Source: Brevundimonas fontaquae
GTDB lineage: Bacteria; Pseudomonadota; Alphaproteobacteria; Caulobacterales; Caulobacteraceae
NCBI RefSeq assembly: GCF_017086445.1
Contig: NZ_CP070968.1
Coordinates: 3,162,001 to 3,226,000, forward strand
Length of the DNA stretch: 64,000 nt
Reading direction: 5' to 3'
Notes under the pieces: generated by a model
Databases searched by the model: none
The model's input: only the letters and a program-made list of their open reading frames with translations
What the model was told of the DNA's origin: nothing
Part shown: piece after piece, positions 57,542 through 64,000 of the stretch
Numbering within the stretch: position 1 is the first letter of the stretch
Layout: each line of letters begins with the position of its first letter
Made by a program: the position numbers and the translations under genes

Positions 57542-58416
57542 CGATTGCGGCACGCCCGTTCGGTGTTGAAGGTGGGGCGATAGACACCGCCGGGGAAGCC
57601 CTGCGGCACGTCGAAGGGCGCGGTCTGGCGCAGGGCGCGCAGGGCGCCGTCGGCGGCGGCGCGATAGACGTCCGATGATTGGGCGTTGATCAGGCTGGGC
57701 CCGCGCGTGATCCGTCCATCGGCCGACAGGGTCAGCTCGACCTGGATGCGCAGCTGGTCCGCGCCGGGGATGTCGCAGGGCAGAATCCAGTTCGGATAGA
57801 CCTGATTGAAGATGGCCGTGATCTGCGGCCCTGTGGCCTGGGACGCCGCGCCCGCCCCCTGCTGCCCCGTCGCCGGTCGGCCGCGATTGTTGGTCGGGCG
57901 CGTCGGTCCGGCCAGGGCGTCCAGGTCCAGGCTCGGCTCGGTGCGCTGGGGCGCGGGGCGGGCGGGTGCGGGCGTCGCCGGGCGCGGGGTCGGCTGGGCC
58001 TTGGTCGGCGGCGCCGGCGTCGGCGGCTGGGGTCGAGGCGTCGGACGCGGCGGCGTCGGCGTCGGCGTGGGCTTCGGCGTTGGCGTGGGCGTCGGGGCCG
58101 GGCGCGGCGGCGTGGGTCGCGGCGGCGTCGGGGTCGGGCGCGGCTGGGGTTGCGGCGGCGTCGGCTCGGGCGTCGGCGGCACGGGATCGGGCTGCTGCAC
58201 CGGCGCGGTCGCGGCGTCGTCGGGCGAGGGTTCGGGCTGCGGATTGTCCGCCGGCGCCGCCTGGATCACCTCCTCCGAGACGATGGTCACCGGCACCGAG
58301 GCCACCAGCGGCGTCTCGTCCTCGTCCGTCTTGTGCGACACCATCACGAAGGCGAGCGCGATCACCCCGGCGTGCAGGGCGAGCGATCCGAGGATGGCGG
58401 GGCTCGGCCGACGCAA
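57538..58416 (-). CDS. tolA: TolA-like energy-transducing protein with proline-rich linker
   Basis: A 292-residue protein: one N-terminal membrane helix (about residues 8-26, with LALHAGVIALAFV), a Pro-Thr-rich middle (about residues 60-165, with many PTP and PKP units), and a C-terminal globular domain (residues 195-292, ITAIFNQVYPNWILPCDIPGA and GRITRGPSLI). The usual E. coli TolA linker is Ala/Lys-rich and helical; here it is TonB-like. Gene order (tolQ-tolR before, tolB after) supports the call. Confidence 0.9.
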   Translation of the reverse strand: MRRPSPAILGSLALHAGVIALAFVMVSHKTDEDETPLVASVPVTIVSEEVIQAAPADNPQPEPSPDDAATAPVQQPDPVPPTPEPTPPQPQPRPTPTPPRPTPPRPAPTPTPTPKPTPTPTPPRPTPRPQPPTPAPPTKAQPTPRPATPAPARPAPQRTEPSLDLDALAGPTRPTNNRGRPATGQQGAGAASQATGPQITAIFNQVYPNWILPCDIPGADQLRIQVELTLSADGRITRGPSLINAQSSDVYRAAADGALRALRQTAPFDVPQGFPGGVYRPTFNTERACRNR

Positions 58417-58421
58417 AGGAT

Positions 58422-58874
58422 TCAGGCCTCCGGCGCCGTGTCGGTGATCAGGTTCAGCTTGGTGAAGCCCGAGGCGCTCAATCGCGCCATCACCCGCGCC
58501 ACCGCCTGATAGGGGGCGCGCCCGTCGGCCCGCACGAACACCGGCCGCTCCGCCGCCTTGTCCGCGCCGCCCGCCTCGGTCTGCAGTCGCGCCGATAGCT
58601 GTTCGAACGCCGTCTCGCTGTCGCCGACGAAGATCGCGCCCTGCTGGTCGATGCTGACGGACAGGGGTTCGGACTTGATCTCGACCGCGCTGGCCTCGGT
58701 CTTGGGCAGTTCGACGGGCACGCCCACCGTCAGCAGCGGCGCCGAGATCATGAAGATGATCAGCAGCACCAGCATCACGTCCACCAGAGGCGTGACGTTG
58801 ATCTCGGTCAGAGGCCCCTTACGCCCCCTGCGTCCCCGACGCCCGCCGCCGCTCGCACCACCGCCCAGGGCCAT
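58422..58874 (-). CDS. tolR: Biopolymer transport protein TolR
   Basis: A 150-residue ExbD/TolR protein: a Gly/Arg-rich N-terminus, one membrane helix with the proton-path Asp ([19 protein letters not shown]), and a periplasmic domain ([18 protein letters not shown], [18 protein letters not shown]). 4 bases separate it from tolQ. Confidence 0.96.
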   Translation of the reverse strand: MALGGGASGGGRRGRRGRKGPLTEINVTPLVDVMLVLLIIFMISAPLLTVGVPVELPKTEASAVEIKSEPLSVSIDQQGAIFVGDSETAFEQLSARLQTEAGGADKAAERPVFVRADGRAPYQAVARVMARLSASGFTKLNLITDTAPEA

Positions 58875-58877
58875 GGC

Positions 58878-59630
58878 TCAGACGCCCCGCTTCAGGCTGA
58901 GGTCGCTGGACGGCGGGGGCGGAGGCGGCGGAGCCGACGGGCTGCCCAGGCGGCGCGCCACGGCGGCCTGCAGATCGTCGGCGAAAGCCTCCAGCCGGCC
59001 GACGAACTTGCCCGCGTCGATCGAGAACTTGTTGTAGGCGATATAGGCCGGGATGGCCGCCGCCAGGCCGATAGCGGTGGCGAACAGGGCTTCCGCGATG
59101 GCCGGCGCCACCGTCGTCAGATTGGTGTTGCCCGCCGCCGCGATCCGCCCGAACGCATTCATGATGCCCCACACGGTGCCGAACAGGCCGATGAAGGGCG
59201 AGGCCGTGGCCACCACCGACAGCACGCCCAGGCCATTCTCGATCCGCTGGCCCTCGCGCGAGATCAGGCTGTTCATCGCCTTGTCGATCCGCACCAGCAG
59301 CAGGTCGCCCTGATGCTCGTTCAACGCCCCGCGCTGACGCGCCTCGCGCCAGTCCGACAGGGCGATCACCAGCATGCGCGGCAGGGCGTGGTCCGGCTCG
59401 GGTCCGGCCTGGGACGCCACCTCTTCCAGCGACCGGCCGGACTGAACCGACTTTTCGAAGTCGTCGGCGCGCTTATTCAGCGCCGTGAACCGAACCGCCT
59501 TGTCGATGATGATCGTCCACGACCAGATCGAGGCCGCCGCCAGCCCGATCATCACGCTCTTGACCACCCAGTCGGCGGTCAGGAACAGCTCGACCGGGTT
59601 CATCATCGCGGCGTCGACAGGCGTGGTCAT
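58878..59630 (-). CDS. tolQ: Biopolymer transport protein TolQ
   Basis: A 250-residue ExbB/TolQ protein with three membrane helices. Marks are [44 protein letters not shown] (split over residues about 130-158) and [27 protein letters not shown]. First gene of tolQ-tolR-tolA. A TTAA-N7-TTAC word at 59760-59774, 130 bases upstream, resembles a CtrA site. Confidence 0.96.
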   Translation of the reverse strand: MTTPVDAAMMNPVELFLTADWVVKSVMIGLAAASIWSWTIIIDKAVRFTALNKRADDFEKSVQSGRSLEEVASQAGPEPDHALPRMLVIALSDWREARQRGALNEHQGDLLLVRIDKAMNSLISREGQRIENGLGVLSVVATASPFIGLFGTVWGIMNAFGRIAAAGNTNLTTVAPAIAEALFATAIGLAAAIPAYIAYNKFSIDAGKFVGRLEAFADDLQAAVARRLGSPSAPPPPPPPSSDLSLKRGV

Positions 59631-59770
59631 TCAGGCGCTCCGGGCGGAATCGAGATCGTCACGTTCCCTCTTCGACCGAGCGGACGTGACCATTGTGTGG
59701 CGTCCGGCCCGTTTAGCCCCGACCCGTCCGCCCGTCATCTGACAGGCGCGTCATAAGGGTTAACGGCAGG

Positions 59771-60205
59771 TTACTCGGACGCCGTCCGCCGCGCATTCGG
59801 ATCGACCGCAACAGAGACCGGGGCGCCGACGCTGATGATGACGCCCTCGTGGCCTTCCTTGGCGATGGAATAGGTGGCGGCGTCCTTCAGCAGTTGCTCC
59901 TCGCACTGGCGATCGCCCGACCGGCCCAGTTCAGCGCAGCCGCGCTTGGCCGCATCGGTCCAGCCCAGGACCCGGCGCGTCGCCGCCTCGGCCCGCTTGA
60001 TCGCCGCCTCGTCTTCTGCAGCAGCCTGGGCGATCAGGGCCTGGCGCGCGCCCTGCTGATATTGCAGCTCGGCCTGGCCCGCCATCTTGCGCTCCCAGAC
60101 CTTGTAATAGGGACAGCCTGCCAGCCCGCCGCCGACCAGCAGCACGAACAGCAGGATCGTGACGATCACCGCGCTGGCGGACATCTTGTAGGTTTCTGCG
60201 GCCAT
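59771..60205 (-). CDS. Hypothetical single-pass membrane protein
   Basis: A 144-residue protein with one N-terminal helix (about residues 11-30, VIVTILLFVLLVGGGLAG) followed by a Cys, then a charged Ala-rich helical region (QYQQGARQALIAQAAAEDEAAIKRAEAA split) and a short C-terminal strand region. I recognise no family. It sits between ybgC and tolQ on the same strand, so it is probably co-transcribed with them. Confidence 0.65.
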   Translation of the reverse strand: MAAETYKMSASAVIVTILLFVLLVGGGLAGCPYYKVWERKMAGQAELQYQQGARQALIAQAAAEDEAAIKRAEAATRRVLGWTDAAKRGCAELGRSGDRQCEEQLLKDAATYSIAKEGHEGVIISVGAPVSVAVDPNARRTASE

Positions 60206-60232
60206 GACGTTATCCCCCTCGTTGGCGCGATT

Positions 60233-60700
60233 TTAGTCGGCGGCCCCGCCGGCCGCCAGCCACGGCGTGACCTTCTCGACCAGACCCTTCGACGGCCGTC
60301 GCGGCCGCCCGTCCAGATGGATGCATACCGCCGTCACCTCGGCCCGGCACAACACCTCGCCGGCCCGCTCCACGCTCTGGCAGATGATCAGCCGCACGCC
60401 CTTCACCTGCTCGTAGACGGTGCGCACCACCAGGGCGTCGTCGATCCGCGCCGGTTTCAGATATTTGATGTTCAACTCCGACACCACGAAGGCCAACGGC
60501 TCGGCTTCCTCCAGAAGATCGGCGTGCCCCACCCCGATGGCGCGCAGGAAATCGGACCGCCCTCGCTCGAAATAGCGCACATAGTTGGCGTGATAGACCA
60601 GGCCGGTGAAATCTGTGTCCTCGTAATAGACGCGCACCGGCAACAGGTGATCGCGCCCCTCGAAACGGCCGGCGGTGGGTTGGTCGGAGATTGCGGTCAC
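60233..60700 (-). CDS. ybgC: Tol-Pal system acyl-CoA thioesterase YbgC
   Basis: A 155-residue hotdog-fold thioesterase with the active-site segment VYYEDTDFTGLVYHANY and FERGRSDFLR. It starts at GTG 60700, which overlaps the stop of the upstream membrane gene by 4 bases. YbgC proteins hydrolyse acyl-CoAs and associate with phospholipid synthesis; they are the normal first gene of tol-pal clusters. Confidence 0.95.
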   Translation of the reverse strand: MTAISDQPTAGRFEGRDHLLPVRVYYEDTDFTGLVYHANYVRYFERGRSDFLRAIGVGHADLLEEAEPLAFVVSELNIKYLKPARIDDALVVRTVYEQVKGVRLIICQSVERAGEVLCRAEVTAVCIHLDGRPRRPSKGLVEKVTPWLAAGGAAD

Positions 60701-61560
60701 TGAAACCTCGTGCGTCGTGCAGTCGCCATAGCCAGTCCGATCGCGACAAGCCATCCGATCACGGGCGAAGCGCCATATCCCACCACCGGCGCCGGATAGG
60801 CGCCCAGCAGATTGGCCGCCGACAGACCGATCCAGAACCCGGCCATGGCCAATCCGACTGAGGCTCCGACGCCTTGCGCGCGCCATCCCATCCAAAGCAG
60901 CGGGGCCGACAGCAGGATCAGAGCCATCACCGCCGCCACACCGAGGACCGGCGCCACCGCCCAGACGATCGGCACGACATCCTCGACATAGGGAACGCGC
61001 GGCAGGGCCTGCGAACGCGTCAGGCTCCAGAGCGCCAAAATCCAGGACAGGGCCGCCAGCGGCGCCAGCGTCTTCCACGACCCTCTCGCCGCCGTCAGCA
61101 ATCCGGTCGTTCCCACCGCGAAGGCCAGGCTGGCGGCTCCGTCGAAGCCGAGACCGAACGTCAGGATCGTCAGGGCCGCGACGCCTGCCGTCCACATATC
61201 GTCTGCATCCTGCGCCACGAGCCAGAGCAGCGGCGCGCCCAGCAGCGAAGCGGGATGAATCAGAACCGGCCCCAGCGCCAGCCAGCGATGCGCGCCCTGC
61301 ATCTCCACGCCCATCGTCAGCATCAGGAGGGCGACGACCAGGATCGCCGCCGCCAAGATCAACCTCGGACCCCGGCCCGGCCGCGCCGTCCGCGACGCCG
61401 CCCACAGCGCCACGGCCCCGATCAGAAACGCCGCGCCCTGGACCACGACCGACGCCGTCCCCGCCCCGGCCGCCCGGACCGCCAGCAGGCTGATCGCCGC
61501 CGTCGCCATTATCTGTGCGATCAGGGCGAGTGCTGGCCCATTCAACCGACGACGGATCAC
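60697..61560 (-). CDS. Short SEDS-like (FtsW/RodA-related) membrane protein
   Basis: A 287-residue protein with about eight to nine membrane helices, starting at GTG 61560. Residues 84-106 (GVEMQGAHRWLALGPVLIHP) resemble the SEDS loop NGARRWI-LG-IQPSE, and residues 257-275 (APVVGYGASPVIGWLVAIG) resemble the SEDS end VSYGGSSLL-LIALG. SEDS enzymes polymerise peptidoglycan glycans and are 360-420 residues. Here the region around residues 187-207 (PRVPYVEDVVPIVWAVAPVLG) aligns with PE-TDFIFAV-EELG, but the catalytic Asp appears replaced. The gene overlaps both neighbours by 4 bases. The relation is by eye only. Confidence 0.6.
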   Translation of the reverse strand: MIRRRLNGPALALIAQIMATAAISLLAVRAAGAGTASVVVQGAAFLIGAVALWAASRTARPGRGPRLILAAAILVVALLMLTMGVEMQGAHRWLALGPVLIHPASLLGAPLLWLVAQDADDMWTAGVAALTILTFGLGFDGAASLAFAVGTTGLLTAARGSWKTLAPLAALSWILALWSLTRSQALPRVPYVEDVVPIVWAVAPVLGVAAVMALILLSAPLLWMGWRAQGVGASVGLAMAGFWIGLSAANLLGAYPAPVVGYGASPVIGWLVAIGLAMATARRTRFQ

Positions 61561-61934
61561 GGCCGGCGGTTCGGCGCGGCCATGAAGCCGGGGCAGTAGC
61601 TTTGGCGCATTTCGCGGAACTCGGTCGGGAGGGGGTCGTCGCTGAACAGGATGCGGTTGGGGATGGAAACGAAGCCCACCGCCGGCCCGCCGGCGGCGCG
61701 CCCGACATAGCCGCATACCGATCGCCTTTGCCCGTTCTCGGCGTAGCGCAGCTCGGCGCCGCGCCCCGCCTGGGTGCGGATCTGGCGCATCACCCGCGCA
61801 TCGGCCGCCTCGGGCGACGGGGTATTCGAGGGCTGCATCAGCACCCAGACGCCGACCGCGCACAAGGCCAGAACCAGCGCCGCCGCGATCATCACACGCT
61901 GCTGAAGCGGGCTGCGATGGCGCATCACCCTCAT
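61557..61934 (-). CDS. Hypothetical protein with N-terminal membrane anchor
   Basis: A 125-residue protein: a basic start (MRVMRHRSPLQQR), one helix (about residues 14-33), then a periplasmic part with two Cys (SVCGYVGR and QSYCPGF), which may form a disulfide. No family recognised. It overlaps the alpha/beta hydrolase gene before it and the SEDS-like gene after it by 4 bases each, so it is translated from the same message. Confidence 0.7.
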   Translation of the reverse strand: MRVMRHRSPLQQRVMIAAALVLALCAVGVWVLMQPSNTPSPEAADARVMRQIRTQAGRGAELRYAENGQRRSVCGYVGRAAGGPAVGFVSIPNRILFSDDPLPTEFREMRQSYCPGFMAAPNRRP

Positions 61935-63397
61935 GCGGCGGGCGCTTCCAGGGTGAAGTCCAGCGGCGTGTCGGCGGCGGGCAGGCAGGTCCGATCCACC
62001 GGCTTGGACGGATCACGCAGGAAGTCGCGCGCCATCTTGCGCGTGCAGGGGCTGGCGTTGATGACGCCGTGGGTCGCGTTGGTCACGATCACCACCTGGC
62101 TGTTCGCATAGCCCCTGGCGGCCGCCTCGGTCAGCGGCGGCGGGCAGCCCGGATCGATCTCGGCGGCGACGAACAGGGTCGGGATGTCGGTCTGGACCGG
62201 CAGGTTTTCGATCGGCAGCGCCGGCCGTTCACCCACCGCAGCGCAGACGTCGAACAGCCGCGACAGCGACGGAACCAGCACCTCGGCGACCGGATCACCG
62301 GCCGCCCCGGCCGCCAGCCGCGCCTTGGACTCGAACGGCAGCTCTTCCTTGCACAGATGGGCCATGTGCTGGCCCTCGAAATAATAGGTGCGGTCCTCTG
62401 CGATCTCCGCGACCGGCGTCAGGTCGCCGGCGATGATCTTGTCCAGATCGACCGGCAGGCTGCGCACGCCCGTCGCGCTATAGGTCGTGTCCATCAGGAA
62501 GGCCGACAGGTCGTCGACGTTGAAGGTGCGCCCATCCTTGCCCGTCACCGGACCGGCCAGCCATTTGCGCGCCTCGGCCTCGAACCGCGCCTGAAGGTCC
62601 GGATGCTGCGCCGCGCAGGCCGCCTGGGCCGCGCATTTGGCCAGGATGATCCTCACCGCCGCCGAGACCTGTTCGGGCGTGCCGACGGCCCAGCTGCCCT
62701 CGGGCGGCCAGGGGCTGTCCATCACGGCGGCGCGCACGATCTGGGGCTGGTGGGTGATCACCGCCGCCTCGATGCGCGGCCCGTACGATCCGCCCCACAG
62801 GTCGATCTTGGCCAGACCCAGGGCCTGGGCCATGTCCTTCACATCGTCGGCGATGGCGGCGGCGTTGTACTGGTTCAGGTCGATCCCTTGCGCCTGATAG
62901 CCCTTCAGACAGGCGATCAGCCCGTCGCGATCCTTGTCGGACGGCGGCCCCGCATCGGTCAGTTCGACGCCCGGACAGTCCATCGACGGGTTGCTCGCCC
63001 CGCCGCCCCGCTGGTCGAACAGGATGACGTCCTGATCCACCGCAAAGGCTTCCGGGTTGCGACGCAGCGCCGCCAGCATCCGCCCCGCCCCAGGCGTCAG
63101 GGCCCCGCCCGGCCCGCCGTGGAACATCACCATCGGCGGCAGCGCCTGGCCCGAGGCGTCCTTGTACGGCGCGCTGGCCTTGAAGATGACCACCGCGATG
63201 TCGATGCGCCGGTCGCTGACCGAGCCGTCGCGCGCCTCGTCCACGGTCAGGGTCCCGCACCGCACCTCGCGCAGCCCTGTCGGCCAATCACTGGGACAGG
63301 CCTTGTCGGTGAAGACGGGGGCCGCCGCTCGCGCAGGCGGCGCCAGACCGATCAGGCCGGCCGCAAACGCCATCACGGCCAGGGTGCGCAGGATCAT
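61931..63397 (-). CDS. Secreted alpha/beta hydrolase, tripeptidyl-aminopeptidase/proline iminopeptidase type
   Basis: A 488-residue enzyme with a signal peptide (to about residue 24, PARAA). MFHGGPGGALTPG is the oxyanion loop, LWGGSYGPRIEAA carries the nucleophile Ser, and the C-terminal segment (IPTLFVAAEIDPGCPP and NATHGVINASPC) supplies Asp and His and matches the TAP-like C-terminal domain. Many paired Cys fit a periplasmic or secreted protein. It probably removes N-terminal residues from peptides. It lies between ruvB and ybgC. Confidence 0.85.
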   Translation of the reverse strand: MILRTLAVMAFAAGLIGLAPPARAAAPVFTDKACPSDWPTGLREVRCGTLTVDEARDGSVSDRRIDIAVVIFKASAPYKDASGQALPPMVMFHGGPGGALTPGAGRMLAALRRNPEAFAVDQDVILFDQRGGGASNPSMDCPGVELTDAGPPSDKDRDGLIACLKGYQAQGIDLNQYNAAAIADDVKDMAQALGLAKIDLWGGSYGPRIEAAVITHQPQIVRAAVMDSPWPPEGSWAVGTPEQVSAAVRIILAKCAAQAACAAQHPDLQARFEAEARKWLAGPVTGKDGRTFNVDDLSAFLMDTTYSATGVRSLPVDLDKIIAGDLTPVAEIAEDRTYYFEGQHMAHLCKEELPFESKARLAAGAAGDPVAEVLVPSLSRLFDVCAAVGERPALPIENLPVQTDIPTLFVAAEIDPGCPPPLTEAAARGYANSQVVIVTNATHGVINASPCTRKMARDFLRDPSKPVDRTCLPAADTPLDFTLEAPAA

Positions 63398-63454
63398 GGG
63401 ACGAAGGCTCCGGTTCGCCCCCAGCAAACCCCCGCCCGCCCCGCTTGGCAACGC

Positions 63455-64000
63455 CTATTCGAACAGGTCGCCCGGCACCGGTCCGGCGGCGGGTTGCGCC
63501 GGCGCGCTGAGGCCGAGATGCGCATAGGCCTTGGCGCAGGCCATGCGGCCGCGCGGGGTGCGCATGATGAAGCCCTGTTGCAGCAGATAGGGTTCGATCA
63601 CGTCCTCGACCGCGTCGCGCGCCTCGGCGATGGCGGCCGCCAGGGTGTCCATCCCGACCGGCCCGCCGCCATAGTTCTCGATCAACGCCTTCAGGAAGCG
63701 CCGGTCCAGGCTGTCCAGCCCGGCCTCGTCCACCTCCAGTCGCGCCAGCGCCCGCGCCGCCACCAGCTTGGAGATCGTCTCCGCCCCTTCGGCCGAGGCG
63801 AAATCCCGCACCCGGCGCAGCAGGCGCCCGGCGATGCGCGGCGTGCCCCGCGCCCGCGACGCGATCTCGCGCGCGCCCGCCTCGTCGATGGCTGCGCCCA
63901 TCTTGCGCGCCGTGCCGCGCACCACCGCCGTCAGTTCGTCGGGGGTGTAGAACTCCAGTCGCAGCGGAATGCCGAACCGGTCCCTGAGCGGCGTAGCCAA
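63455..64000 (-). CDS. ruvB: Holliday junction ATP-dependent DNA helicase RuvB (C-terminal part)
   Basis: The visible 181 residues run from the window edge to the stop and cover the end of the AAA domain ([20 protein letters not shown], sensor-2 region [18 protein letters not shown]) and the winged-helix domain ([31 protein letters not shown]). Walker motifs lie outside the window. RuvB drives branch migration with RuvA. Placement just before tol-pal is common in proteobacteria. Confidence 0.96.
   Translation of the reverse strand: MATPLRDRFGIPLRLEFYTPDELTAVVRGTARKMGAAIDEAGAREIASRARGTPRIAGRLLRRVRDFASAEGAETISKLVAARALARLEVDEAGLDSLDRRFLKALIENYGGGPVGMDTLAAAIAEARDAVEDVIEPYLLQQGFIMRTPRGRMACAKAYAHLGLSAPAQPAAGPVPGDLFE

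Overview
The window is high-GC DNA from an alphaproteobacterium, most likely a Caulobacterales member close to Brevundimonas (inference). The grounds are the lptC-lptA-lptB-rpoN-hpf-ptsN order, an Hsp20 gene followed by a DUF1150 gene, fliOP divergent from flgBC-fliE with CtrA-like sites between them, and a tol-pal cluster running into tilS and ftsH. It is ordinary, densely packed chromosome. No rRNA, CRISPR array, prophage or insertion sequence was seen.

Left part (1-20.8 kb). A truncated retropepsin-like gene is followed by threonine genes: thrC on the plus strand, then a minus-strand pair made of an aspartate kinase-homoserine dehydrogenase fusion and thrB. That pair is preceded by a leader peptide rich in Thr and Ile codons and an intrinsic terminator, which together look like a transcription attenuator. 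Divergent to it, a SAM-I-type riboswitch precedes metX-metB. The two branches that consume homoserine therefore sit back to back, each with its own RNA switch. Then come tRNA-Glu, a small unknown gene, galE, a putative glycosyltransferase, carA, a GH3 beta-glucosidase, a ZIP metal transporter, proB-proA, a MazEF-like toxin-antitoxin pair with a palindromic operator candidate, and a PQQ glucose dehydrogenase.

Middle part (21-45 kb). gltD-gltB-amtB (nitrogen assimilation); hsp20-DUF1150; and a minus-strand block of RNase D-like exonuclease, lptC, lptA, lptB, rpoN, hpf and ptsN. Next are tRNA-Leu(CAG), a class A beta-lactamase, three surface-polysaccharide-type genes, early flagellar genes (flgB-flgC-fliE divergent from fliO-fliP), a HU-like protein and a very large TPR protein.

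Right part (45-64 kb). DUF983, a nucleotidyltransferase-family gene, thiD, two small DMT transporters, folP, an Rnk-like gene, and then a long minus-strand block that reads, in transcription order, ruvB (partial), an alpha/beta hydrolase, two small membrane genes (one resembling a shortened SEDS protein), ybgC, tolQ, tolR, tolA, tolB, pal, a DUF3667 gene, cpoB, tilS and ftsH. A VapBC-like toxin-antitoxin pair sits on the opposite strand between tolA and tolB.

The observations most worth following are the threonine attenuator on an ACT-less kinase-dehydrogenase fusion, the SAM-I-type riboswitch next to it, a tilS with no ATG/GTG/TTG start, the mini-SEDS protein, galE running into a convergent gene, and several intergenic inverted repeats that occur more than once.
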